Assembly (NCBI GenBank): GCA_023405135.1
Contig: JAEXYZ010000033.1
Span: 1 to 18,447, forward strand
Source of the DNA: Bacillota bacterium
GTDB taxonomy: Bacteria; Bacillota; Bacilli; Bacillales_A; Planococcaceae
Reading direction: 5' to 3'
DNA length: 18,447 nt
Shown one piece after another: positions 7,301 to 15,162 of this stretch. The translations under genes were made by a program, and so were the position numbers. Position 1 is the first letter of the stretch, and every line of letters begins with the position of its first letter. Under the pieces are notes generated by a model. The model was not told the DNA's origin, searched no databases, and saw only the letters and a list, made by a program, of their open reading frames with translations.

Positions 7301-9010
7301 GTCTGGTTGTAAATCTTGCATATAAAATTCGTTACTATTTACAATATAAGTAACAATTCCCTCAATATCTGTAACTGTTGTATCTTTATATGGTGAGTAA
7401 TGTCCTTCACCTTGAATATCGTGAATTCGAAGGGCGCTTTTTTGAATTGTATAATTAAATGCGGATACACCACTCGAAGTTAAACCATCTTTTATAGCAA
7501 TCGCTTTAATCGTAGTATTTTCAGTAATCGTAATTGGTTCAGTATATTCTGTACTCTCAGAAGTCGGTTCACTTCCATCAGTTGTGTAATAAATATTTGC
7601 ACCCTTTGTTCCAGAAGTAAGGGTAACTTTATCACCTTCTTTTACTAGTCCAGACCCTGGATTAGCAACAACAGCTTGAACAATAGTTGAATCAACAATA
7701 ATGTCTCCTTCATTACGTGGTATTAATTGATAAAAACTATTATATTGTCCAAGTACTCCTGTGATCGATTCATAATTTGAACCTGTTTTTAACCAAGAAA
7801 GATCTGAAGGACGAATTTCGAATTCATTTCCTTCTACATCCGTTGCCTTGTAATTACCACTAACTGTTTCGCCGATTGTTAAATTATTAACCGTAACTAA
7901 CATACCTTCATTTTCTTCACCAAGTTCAGCAGCAGTTACAACTTTTGGTGCAGGAACAGTTGCACTATCAAGCACTTCTATATCAGCTGAAGTAACATTA
8001 ATTTCTAATAAACCTCTGAATTCTGCTAGTTCCCCTGTTGCTCTTACAACGTCACCTAACTCTACTCCTAAATTTTCACCATATAGAACGATACCTGCAT
8101 TGTCATCTTGAATAAAAGTTGTTTTTCCGATGACAGCTGTAACTGTACCAGTTGTGCTAACAATGTCACCAATCGTTGATGTTCTAACCTCAGAAATTGA
8201 TTTAGTAGTTAAGATTGTGTATTCGAATGTTGAAATTCCACTATTTTCAAGGCCATCCGCTACTGCAAATGCTTTAATTGTTGTGTTTTCATTAATAACG
8301 ATAGGTTCTGAGTAAACATCACTTGAAGTTGTTGGTTCAGTTCCATCGATTGTATAGTAAATTGTCGCTCCTTCTGTTTCAGTTGATAAAGTTATAGGCG
8401 TACCAGGTACAACAGTGCCTTCTGAAGGAGTTACAGTTACTGGTTTAACTTTGATATCATTTTCAGGTGTAGAATCTTCATAACTTGTCCAAGTAATATT
8501 ATCAATTACTACTTGTTTACTTGCAGCATTTGCAATTTTTATAGTAAAAGGACCTTGAACATTTATATTTTCGATTGTAAATGTGTTAACTGATGTATTT
8601 GTTTCATCAATTTCTTGAGATTTCCCTTTTGATTCATCATTTATAAATACTTCAATTTGTCTTGCTCCCTTACCTGTATATGCAGTTTTATAATCTACAG
8701 ATAATGTACCTATACCACCCTCAATTTCGTTTGATTGAATAAACTTCCCTAAATCTCTAAACATAATTCCCGTTCCATCGATACCGTACGTCTCTTGGTT
8801 CCTCACTCCGGTGTAGGACCATTGAATTCCATTAACTCCTACAAAATTTCCGTCTGTATAAGATGTTCCAGTGTAACTAAAATCATCGAAAGTTTCTTTA
8901 AACTCTGCTGCATTTACTTTTTCCGTATCAAGTGGTGTAATTAAACTAACTATTAAAGCTACAATAATGAATAAATGAAAAGACTTTTTATAGTTCCTAT
9001 TTGTTGTCAC
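4382..9010 (-). CDS. Secreted multidomain nuclease with an EEP domain and an endonuclease I domain
   Basis: A 1542-residue exported nuclease, probably degrading external DNA or RNA. It starts at GTG 9008-9010, with AAGGAG eight bases upstream, and a signal peptide ends near VNAAE (residue 35). Rough order: a beta-sandwich (36-178); two chitobiase-type C-terminal repeats with YYTIDGTEPT and YYTTDGSEPT (about 190-265 and 445-520), each followed by an OB-like domain; an endonuclease/exonuclease/phosphatase domain (about 770-1090) with NLENFS, TEVQD, NHWNSK, GDFND and SDHDPV all kept; a beta region; a cadherin-like domain (about 1226-1320); and endonuclease I (1320-1542) with NREHTWAKSHG, DIHHLRATD and GDVARILFYMAVRYE. 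Both active sites look complete. No SLH domain or sortase motif is seen, so it is probably released or loosely held. It follows the nucleotidase gene by 112 bases, in the same direction. Confidence 0.9.
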   Translation of the reverse strand: MTTNRNYKKSFHLFIIVALIVSLITPLDTEKVNAAEFKETFDDFSYTGTSYTDGNFVGVNGIQWSYTGVRNQETYGIDGTGIMFRDLGKFIQSNEIEGGIGTLSVDYKTAYTGKGARQIEVFINDESKGKSQEIDETNTSVNTFTIENINVQGPFTIKIANAASKQVVIDNITWTSYEDSTPENDIKVKPVTVTPSEGTVVPGTPITLSTETEGATIYYTIDGTEPTTSSDVYSEPIVINENTTIKAFAVADGLENSGISTFEYTILTTKSISEVRTSTIGDIVSTTGTVTAVIGKTTFIQDDNAGIVLYGENLGVELGDVVRATGELAEFRGLLEINVTSADIEVLDSATVPAPKVVTAAELGEENEGMLVTVNNLTIGETVSGNYKATDVEGNEFEIRPSDLSWLKTGSNYESITGVLGQYNSFYQLIPRNEGDIIVDSTIVQAVVANPGSGLVKEGDKVTLTSGTKGANIYYTTDGSEPTSESTEYTEPITITENTTIKAIAIKDGLTSSGVSAFNYTIQKSALRIHDIQGEGHYSPYKDTTVTDIEGIVTYIVNSNEFYMQDLQPDNNPNTSEGILVYKQSHGLKKGDVVSVSGTVKEWFLDGYDDRFQTDLPVTEINATNLAKTGTQALPEPVIIGEDRPKEVIDNDEFAEFDPEEDAIDYWESIEGMLVQVGNIKAVAPQEHGDLITVLEKEPTNSLHGGLLYEDGKPNPHRIQFRMEPNGTARNFEVATGDKFNGPITGIVAYSYQNYKIIVNLDDMKNAHVKGTATPEVTKIVKADNKLTIASYNLENFSNNTNETSADKAAKLARAIGTDMGSPDIVGVTEVQDNNGQQAGETAANESYERLIDAIFKESGVKYEYLNIDPIQGQDGGAPNANIRVGFLFNPERVSLPEGLTAGDATTAVGYENGKLTLNPGRIDPTNEAFKSSRKPLAAQFIFQGEEVIVIANHWNSKTGDTPLFGAIQPPVYDSEIQRKKIAQVVYNFVSEIKSKNPNANIVSLGDFNDYQFADALKIHEGELMTNMINHVETADRYTYLYQGNSQVLDHILVSNNLVKGTEIDILHINADFTDMAGRASDHDPVMVQIDFSKTGEEEPAPQPIIPEKVYHFTNYKTDRLIINKPSVELNIDAESVINNGILVKSKIAILKGAGLANTVVTIMPNEKDAIIDFVGNEVKNVIIDGTNVKEIRGAENIQSIEYINGASADQIIITNSEGAPIGDPSSPSTNNAPVVVNAISNKTVTLGEKVTVDLASHFSDPDNDELTFTATKGLVEGNTLTLNLEVGSHIVGVTATDGELSVTTNFSVTVTNVEDGADYYALAQGKSGATLKSALHDIISDQKVLTYAQVWDALKITDEDPNNPNNVLLFYSGISRSKNLNGGNVGNWNREHTWAKSHGDFGTSNGPGTDIHHLRATDVQVNSSRGNLDFDNGGSPINNCSGCLRDSDSFEPPNRVKGDVARILFYMAVRYEQGDKVDLELNEKVNNGSDPYHGKLSVLLKWHEQDPVDELERNRNEKIYEIQGNRNPFIDHPEWVKEIWN

Positions 9011-9058
9011 TGTATTCTCTCCTTATTATTTAAGAATAGTAATCAATCAGATTAAGGA

Positions 9059-9088
9059 CACAAAGCCCCTTTCAAAAAGGGCTTCGTG
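9059..9088 (-). terminator. Hairpin between the nucleotidase and nuclease genes
   Basis: AAGCCC (9063-9068) pairs with GGGCTT (9079-9084), with an outer CAC/GTG extension across one mismatch. No T tract follows in the minus direction, so partial termination or mRNA 3'-end protection is as likely as a full stop. It would allow the downstream nuclease to be read at a lower level from the same promoter. Confidence 0.5.
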
Positions 9089-9122
9089 AGTTATTTAAAT
9101 TACATTTATTCTTTAAGAAAAA

Positions 9123-12100
9123 TTACAAAATTGTATCGCCTTTTACAGTAATTCCTGTGAAGTTTGTTGTATTTCCGTCTAAAGCAGAGAGGTCAAGATT
9201 TCCTTCAACAGTAATATTTGAGAAAGTAATTTCGTCTGAAATTGTACCAGTCAAGATTAAATCTCCTTTAATTTCAGCATTTTGCAGTGAACCTACATTC
9301 GAAATGTCTACTTTCACGTTACCTTCATAAACTTTCGGTTGTTCTACCGTACCAGAAAAATCATCTTCTGAAATTTCTTGGGCAGGAACAGCTTGTCCTA
9401 ATTCATAAACAGCAACTGTACCCGAAATTTCGTGAGTTGCCACCAATAATGCTTTACCTGTTGGGCTTTTTTCAGCTGGGATAAATACTAATCCTTCTGG
9501 AGAAACATCACCTGCTACATCTTGTGAGAAATCACGGCTTGAAATTAACGTTACGAAATCAGGACTTGTTACATCTGTTAAGTCATACACCATAATTCCA
9601 CTGAATCGTTCCAAACCAATGAAGGCATAAGTTTTTCCATTTACTTCGCCAACTATGGCACTTTCTGGTTCAGGGCCTTTGTTGTCACTGCGGTTATCCA
9701 TTTCTACTTCCTCGTTGTCAACATTAAAGTATTGTGGTAATTTTTCTGCAATAATTTTTTCAAACTGGCTTCCGCTATCGAATACTAAGTCCATTGTTGT
9801 AGCGTCAAAGATTGAGAAGCTGCGTCCACCGAAGGCATACAGTGCTTCATATTCACCATTTCCATTAAGTCCATTTTCCTTCGCAAGCTTAATTTTTTCT
9901 AATTTTTTAAGCTCATTTTCCATAAATGCATCTAGCTCATCTTGCGTATAGCCTGCATAATTGTCCTCCTTTAATTTAATCTTGTCTTCGATTTCTTCAA
10001 GTTCTGTTTCCTCACCATATGCCTCCCAATCACGAGAATCTCCTTCATTTGGCGTAATAATATAAGTCTTTCCACCAACAGTAAATGTGTTAATTGCATC
10101 TGGCATATAGTATGAAAGAAGCGGTAATTTTTGAATGTTAATACCATCTTTATTGTGGGCATCAATTTCATTGCCTTCAACGGAATGATCCTTTACACCA
10201 AGGCCTTTTACTGAAAGAATGACACCATTTTCTAAGTCGATCGTGGCAATTGCATTATTTTCCTGTAATGAAACATATGCTGTTGTGCTATCATCAGAAA
10301 CTGTAATATATTCAGGTTCTAATTGAACTAATGCAGAATCGCCAGAAGCGACATAGGATTCCCATCGAACTTTAGTATCTAATAATGATTCTGTAAATGT
10401 TAAAGTTGTCACTTCATAGTTATCTTCTAAATCAATAATCGAAATAGAACCTTCTGGATCAACAGAATAATCCTCTGCTGGCTCCCCTTCATTTGCGACA
10501 ATTGCTTTCTTCCCATCTGGTGTGAATGTTACCATGTCTGGTAGTGCGCCTACTTCAACATGGTTTACATATTGTCCATCTTTTGTAGCAAAGACAATGT
10601 ATCCAGCATCAGTTTTCGGGTTGCTTACTGCAGTGATAGCAATTAAATCTTCTGTTGGATGGGATGCAATGCTTGTAATATCATCTACGTTTTCAATTTC
10701 AAATTCAGACAATAAAACTCGTTTAGAAGAAGGAACTTCAGTTAATTCTCCAGATTTCAAATTAGAGAATGATAGAATATCGAAGCCACTAACAGCTCCA
10801 TTTGTCACAAATGCTAAGTTACGTGTTGCGTCATATGCTAATATTTCCGTACCAGTAGCTCCTACCTCACTATCGTATCTAGCAATTTGCGAAACTAATA
10901 AATTTTCTGGATTTGAATTATAAAAGCTAGTAATGGGATTAGGATTTGGTTCTGGTTCAACAACAGCTCCATTTACATCTACAATGCGCCCTTCAGTTGC
11001 AGTCGGAATTTTTTCAAGTCCCTTTAAATGCTCCGCAAAGTTTTCCCAGTCTGATAAACCTAAGTCAGTTACACGACCCGCATCATAGGCTGCTTTAAAT
11101 ACTGTATAACCATCTCCACCTTGAGCTGTGAAGGCGTTTGTAGCCACTGTGTACATCACATCATCTTGTACATCTACATAATTTCCTTGTTCATCTTTAT
11201 ATTGTAAAGATACGACACGTTGTCCAGCAGGTTTTGAAGAATCAAATTGAACTTTTCCGCCAGCAACATGTAAAAATCCACCGTTTTCTAACGGATATTG
11301 GCCAACGCTAATTTCAAATGCTTGTTTTAACTCTGCACCAGTTACATCCATTACGGCCAATGTATTGTTAAATGGTAAAACAGTAATAACTTCACCTACT
11401 GTAATCGGTCCAGCATTGATTCCAGCTCGAATTCCTCCACCATTTTGTAATGCCATAATGATGTTTTTACCAGAGACAACTTCTCTCGCCTTGGCAAGCA
11501 TGCCATCTGCAATTAAGTTCCCTAGCACAGTTTCATTTTTACGTACACTCGGTTGACTGTTATCTCCGTTTGTACGAGGATTTTCTAATGCTACTTCTGC
11601 TGTAATACCAATCTCTTGTTGTGCTAATTGATTAACTTTCTCTTTATAAGGTGCAAGTATTTCTTTTGCCTCGGCATCTTCTTCCTGACTACCGATTGCG
11701 ATTAGTTGACCGGCATGCTTCGTTACAACACCCTTTTGATCAAACTCTACGTCTAGAACACCTAAGTTACTGTTGCTAGCTCCTGTTTGTACGATAACAG
11801 TTGGTGTTGCATCTTCAGCTACGACTACTGGCTGCTTAAGTGTTGTATGTGAATGTCCGCCAACAATGACGTCGATTCCTTCAACCTCTTTAGCTAAAGT
11901 TAAATCATTGTCTACTGCAGCGTTATCGTCATATCCGATATGAGTAATGGCAATAATTTTATCTACACCTTGACCTTCAAATGCCTTCACTGCTTTTTCT
12001 GCTTCTTCAATATAATCTTCAAAGGTGATGGCACCTGGGCTTGAAAGATCTTTTGTTTCAGCAGTTGTTAAACCAAAGATTCCTACTTTTTCACCATTGA

Positions 12101-14087
12101 TTTCTTTTATTATTCCGTTATATATCTTTCCATTTTCTGGTTCACTAGAAATTAAATCAGAGAATAAACCTGTGAATTTTTCATCCGCTTCAAAATTTAC
12201 GTTCGAGCTTACGAATGGGAACTGTGCACCTTTAATGAAATCTACCAATGCTTGATGGCCTTCTAAACCTAAATCAAACTCATGGTTACCAAATGTCATC
12301 GCATCGTATTTCATTAAATTCATAAATTGCAAATCCGCTTGTCCTTTAAATTCAGTAAAGTAGAGCGTTCCAGAGAATACGTCTCCGGCATTTAATAATA
12401 GTGAATTTGGCTTTTCAGTTCTTACTTCTTTTACAGCAGTTACAGTTTTTGCAATATTATCTAAGTTTGCATGGGAATCGTTCGTATGCATTATTGATAG
12501 TTTGAAGTTTTCTTTAGGAGTTGTGCCCCCTGAACCACCTGAGCCACCGCCCGAACTTCCTCCTGAACTATTGCCAGGCTTTACTTCAGCACCTTTATCA
12601 TCTTTAATATTTTTAATTTTCTCTTTTACACTATTATAGTTTTTAATGATTGATGCAATATCAGAACCCGCAGGAATTACTAAACTATCAATTGCTACAT
12701 TAACCCCTACTTCAACTTTTGCATCTTTATTTCCAGCAACTAATTCTTTAACTTGTCCAGCTACATTAAGAACAAGCTCAACTGCTTGCTGAATCGTTAA
12801 TTGATCAATCGTTGCTGTACCTTTAACTTCTAAGTTAACTGTTACATTAATTGTTACTTTTTCAGCATTAGCATTCACTTCAATTGACGAAACCTTTGCA
12901 GCTACCTTTACCTCAGATAGTTTTGTGTCTGAAGCTAACGATACGTTGTTACGCTTTACATGAATTGATTTTATTTTTGATTTTTTTAAGTCAATTTTTG
13001 GACCTTTTATAGAGGTTGCAGCCATAAAGCCATTTAATGACGCTACTTGGTCTGCTGCCTCTTCGATTACTAATTCATTATTTGTAACAAGCCCTTCAGC
13101 CGAAAAGCCATTGTTCACTTTATTTGTAATGGTTACATTACCAGTTACCGTTACATTATTTACAGCAACATAATCAGCGTTCACTGTAACCGTCCCTTGA
13201 ATCGTTGCATTTCCACCATCAAATACTACCGATTTTCCTTCACTACCAGCAGCATTTAATGTAATTGATGAAATTCCAGTTATGACGCCATTAGAAACTA
13301 CAGCTTTTACATTTGCACCAGCAAGAGCTGACGCATTTTTAGAATTGAAGATTGATTTTAAAGAAGAAGCGATTTTTAATTCGCCTACAGAAGTTTGAAT
13401 GTTATTATCTGAAACATTTTCAATTGTTAAAGTGAGTTGTTGTTCTTGTTGATTGGATGATTTTACGTTCTCAGCACGGACCACAAACGCCGCTAATTGA
13501 CCACGAGTTACGTTGGAGGCTCCGTCAAAGGTAGTTGCTGTTTTACCAGTTGTTATACCGTTTTCATAAAGAGCTAAAATGTAGTTTTTATAATCACTAC
13601 GTACATCTGTAAATGGATTAGTTGACTCCGAAGAAGGGTTTAATTTAAAAGCACCAGCAAGTATTTTTGCCATATGGTTACGTTGAACTGGTTCACCAGA
13701 TCGATACGTATCATCTTCATAGCCACTAATAATGCCTGCATTGGCTAGTGCAGCAATGGCACCATAGTATGGATGACTCGTTGGAACATCTTTAAAGCCT
13801 GGATTTTTTACATTTTTCGTGTCTAACCCTAATATTCCTGCAAGAATTTTTGCAGCTTGTCCACGGGTTACATTGTCACCTGGACGAAAAGTACCATCTT
13901 CAAATCCGTTAATAATTCCCCGCGCTGATAAGTTCATTACTTCATCATAAAAATTATACGTAGTAGAAACGTCCGAGAAGCTTGCACTTGCTTCTGTTGT
14001 TGTTGGACCTATCGCCGCCACCCCAGATGCAGCAACCGTTGCAGCCATTGTAGCAGTAAAATACTTTTGATACTTCTTCCTTTTCAA
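9123..14087 (-). CDS. SLH-anchored 5'-nucleotidase with a choice-of-anchor-type propeller domain
   Basis: A 1654-residue surface enzyme expected to remove phosphate from nucleotides outside the cell. It starts at TTG 14085-14087, served by AGGGAGG; the nearby ATG is out of frame. Order: signal peptide (to about 35); three SLH domains (about 36-210; INGFEDGTFRPGDNVTRGQ is typical); a beta-rich stalk (215-510); a Gly/Ser linker (about 515-528); the metallophosphatase (530-800) with HTNDSH, GDVFSG, GNHEFD, THIGYD and GGHSHT metal ligands; the nucleotidase C-terminal domain (about 830-1030) with QNGGGIR and GGDGYTVF for substrate; a propeller-like domain (about 1060-1570) resembling choice-of-anchor I proteins; and a short beta-repeat tail. 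All key residues are present. It is closest in plan to secreted UshA/YfkN-type enzymes, but longer. The putative PhoP sites upstream suggest phosphate control. Confidence 0.9.
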   Translation of the reverse strand: MKRKKYQKYFTATMAATVAASGVAAIGPTTTEASASFSDVSTTYNFYDEVMNLSARGIINGFEDGTFRPGDNVTRGQAAKILAGILGLDTKNVKNPGFKDVPTSHPYYGAIAALANAGIISGYEDDTYRSGEPVQRNHMAKILAGAFKLNPSSESTNPFTDVRSDYKNYILALYENGITTGKTATTFDGASNVTRGQLAAFVVRAENVKSSNQQEQQLTLTIENVSDNNIQTSVGELKIASSLKSIFNSKNASALAGANVKAVVSNGVITGISSITLNAAGSEGKSVVFDGGNATIQGTVTVNADYVAVNNVTVTGNVTITNKVNNGFSAEGLVTNNELVIEEAADQVASLNGFMAATSIKGPKIDLKKSKIKSIHVKRNNVSLASDTKLSEVKVAAKVSSIEVNANAEKVTINVTVNLEVKGTATIDQLTIQQAVELVLNVAGQVKELVAGNKDAKVEVGVNVAIDSLVIPAGSDIASIIKNYNSVKEKIKNIKDDKGAEVKPGNSSGGSSGGGSGGSGGTTPKENFKLSIMHTNDSHANLDNIAKTVTAVKEVRTEKPNSLLLNAGDVFSGTLYFTEFKGQADLQFMNLMKYDAMTFGNHEFDLGLEGHQALVDFIKGAQFPFVSSNVNFEADEKFTGLFSDLISSEPENGKIYNGIIKEINGEKVGIFGLTTAETKDLSSPGAITFEDYIEEAEKAVKAFEGQGVDKIIAITHIGYDDNAAVDNDLTLAKEVEGIDVIVGGHSHTTLKQPVVVAEDATPTVIVQTGASNSNLGVLDVEFDQKGVVTKHAGQLIAIGSQEEDAEAKEILAPYKEKVNQLAQQEIGITAEVALENPRTNGDNSQPSVRKNETVLGNLIADGMLAKAREVVSGKNIIMALQNGGGIRAGINAGPITVGEVITVLPFNNTLAVMDVTGAELKQAFEISVGQYPLENGGFLHVAGGKVQFDSSKPAGQRVVSLQYKDEQGNYVDVQDDVMYTVATNAFTAQGGDGYTVFKAAYDAGRVTDLGLSDWENFAEHLKGLEKIPTATEGRIVDVNGAVVEPEPNPNPITSFYNSNPENLLVSQIARYDSEVGATGTEILAYDATRNLAFVTNGAVSGFDILSFSNLKSGELTEVPSSKRVLLSEFEIENVDDITSIASHPTEDLIAITAVSNPKTDAGYIVFATKDGQYVNHVEVGALPDMVTFTPDGKKAIVANEGEPAEDYSVDPEGSISIIDLEDNYEVTTLTFTESLLDTKVRWESYVASGDSALVQLEPEYITVSDDSTTAYVSLQENNAIATIDLENGVILSVKGLGVKDHSVEGNEIDAHNKDGINIQKLPLLSYYMPDAINTFTVGGKTYIITPNEGDSRDWEAYGEETELEEIEDKIKLKEDNYAGYTQDELDAFMENELKKLEKIKLAKENGLNGNGEYEALYAFGGRSFSIFDATTMDLVFDSGSQFEKIIAEKLPQYFNVDNEEVEMDNRSDNKGPEPESAIVGEVNGKTYAFIGLERFSGIMVYDLTDVTSPDFVTLISSRDFSQDVAGDVSPEGLVFIPAEKSPTGKALLVATHEISGTVAVYELGQAVPAQEISEDDFSGTVEQPKVYEGNVKVDISNVGSLQNAEIKGDLILTGTISDEITFSNITVEGNLDLSALDGNTTNFTGITVKGDTIL

Positions 14088-14134
14088 AGTAATTCATCCT
14101 CCCTAAATGGTTTAATATAGTAACTCAACCATTA

Positions 14135-14191
14135 TTTATAGTAGATTAACATTATGAATTTTAGATAGTAATTATGTGAAGCAATTGTAAA
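14135..14191 (-). promoter_or_regulatory. Putative PhoP box array and -10 of the nucleotidase gene
   Basis: On the minus strand the hexamers TTTACA (14186-14191), TTCACA (14175-14180), ACTATC (14164-14169) and TTCATA (14153-14158) start at exact 11-bp steps. TATAAA (14135-14140) follows as a -10. Bacillus PhoP binds TT(A/C/T)A(C/T)A repeats spaced about 11 bp upstream of the -10, on the coding strand, as here. The first, second and fourth hexamers are close to consensus and the third is poor. A secreted nucleotidase is a typical Pho gene. AT-rich DNA can give such matches by chance. Confidence 0.5.
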
Positions 14192-14474
14192 TATTAGATT
14201 ATTATTAAGAGATTTGTGTTATATTTTGTCGGTTTGTGGAGGTGAGGTTGGTAAATTATTAGAAAAAAGTGGAAGGTATAGATGGTTAATAGTTTATAAT
14301 AAATTTTTACTTTTAGTTGGAATAATTAAATATTAGGATTATTTTTGGAAAATAAAATAGTTTACGATGGTATTCTTTATTTTAATGTACAAAGCTTTAT
14401 AAAATCTCAATTAAATAATAATATTTTAGGATGATCACTTATGTTATCAATTTCAACTTAGGACGATTCTTCTT

Positions 14475-14517
14475 TATAAATTATTGGATATTCCTATTCA
14501 TGTTTGTACCTGGTACA
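14475..14517 (+). repeat. Dispersed repeat, copy F (degenerate)
   Basis: Only the end is well kept: GTTTG followed by the full palindrome TGTACCTGGTACA (14505-14517). The upstream 30 bases (from TAAATTATTGG) align loosely with the module. No strong hairpin precedes it. The rest of the 14192-14474 intergenic stretch is AT-rich with nothing I can name. Confidence 0.5.
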
Positions 14518-14551
14518 CTTTAAATAGGAGATTATTCTCTAGTAACTTCTA

Positions 14552-14560
14552 TGGTATAAT
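14552..14560 (+). promoter_or_regulatory. Extended -10 promoter of the coiled-coil gene
   Basis: TGGTATAAT is a TGN-extended consensus -10. The sequence 17 bases upstream (near 14532) is a poor -35. Transcription would begin near 14567, just before the ribosome site GGAGG at 14573-14577. Confidence 0.45.
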
Positions 14561-14585
14561 AGAAAAAAACGTGGAGGTAATGAGG

Positions 14586-15092
14586 ATGAATAACGAAATA
14601 TCAGAATTGTTACGTTCAGTTTTAAAAGAAGAATTAAATCCAGTCAATAAAAAATTAGACACATTGGAACAACGACTGAACGGAATGGAACAGCGCTTTG
14701 AGTCTATTGACCATCAACTGAACGGAATGGAGCAGCGCTTTGAATCTATTGACCATCGACTGGATGGGATGGAGCAACGCTTTGAATCTATTGACCATCA
14801 ACTGAATGGTATGGAGCAACGCTTTGAGTCTATTGACCATCAACTGGATGGGATGGAGCAGCGCTTTGAGTCTATTGACCATCAACTAAATGGGATAGAA
14901 CAACGCTTTGAATCAATTGAGCAAGAAATTAAAGCTTTACGAAATGATCATCTAGAACTTCACCAAGGAATTATCGAAACTTTGGGAGGCTTTACCGAAA
15001 AAATAGCAAGCGATGTAGATTATAAAACATCCGCTCTAAACAAACGAGTATTTAATATAGAAATCGAACTTCAACGATTGATTGGGGATTAA
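14586..15092 (+). CDS. Coiled-coil protein with six 14-residue repeats
   Basis: A 168-residue protein of unknown role. The start is the ATG at 14586, eight bases after GGAGG; the ATG at 14580 is too close, and the longer frame upstream runs through repeat copy F. A 28-residue lead (EISELLRSVLKEEL) is followed by six copies of a 14-residue unit (RLNGMEQRFESIDH and variants with Q/R, N/D, M/I). Then comes a charged helix and a conserved-looking tail (IIETLGGFTEKIASDVDYKT). Fourteen residues is two heptads, with hydrophobic positions at the L, M, F and I of each unit, so a long parallel coiled coil is expected. There is no signal peptide or membrane segment, so it is probably cytosolic and oligomeric. 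Similar repetitive small proteins are common in Bacillales without known function. Confidence 0.75.
   Translation: MNNEISELLRSVLKEELNPVNKKLDTLEQRLNGMEQRFESIDHQLNGMEQRFESIDHRLDGMEQRFESIDHQLNGMEQRFESIDHQLDGMEQRFESIDHQLNGIEQRFESIEQEIKALRNDHLELHQGIIETLGGFTEKIASDVDYKTSALNKRVFNIEIELQRLIGD
14673..14924 (+). repeat. Six tandem 42-bp repeats within the coiled-coil gene
   Basis: Units begin at 14673, 14715, 14757, 14799, 14841 and 14883, each 42 bp. Most differences between units are single bases; the last unit is the most diverged (NGIEQ, ESIEQ). The unit keeps the reading frame, so copy number can change without a frameshift. Confidence 0.9.
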
Positions 15093-15129
15093 TAAAGAAG
15101 TTACGAGTAAAAGACAGGATAATTATTAA

Positions 15130-15162
15130 AAAAGGAAATTACTGATACGGTAATTTCCTTTT
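15130..15162. terminator. Bidirectional terminator after the coiled-coil gene
   Basis: AAAAGGAAATTAC (15130-15142) and GTAATTTCCTTTT (15150-15162) form a perfect 13-bp stem with loop TGATACG. It has T-rich ends in both directions. Repeat copy C follows with no gap. Confidence 0.85.

Noticed and set aside
8400..8410. GTACCAGGTAC inside the nuclease gene, matching the palindrome of the dispersed repeat
   Set aside because: It encodes VVPGT in a conserved domain and the flanking module sequence is absent, so chance is the simpler reading.
14484..14585. N-terminal extension of the coiled-coil frame upstream of 14586
   Set aside because: It runs through repeat copy F and the promoter; the ribosome site and -10 place the start at 14586.
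14655..14885. Long minus-strand open frame opposite the coiled-coil gene
   Set aside because: It is the mirror of the 42-bp repeats and has no ribosome site or recognisable protein.
14673..14924. Regular repeats that could suggest a CRISPR array
   Set aside because: Units are directly tandem with no spacers and keep a protein reading frame.
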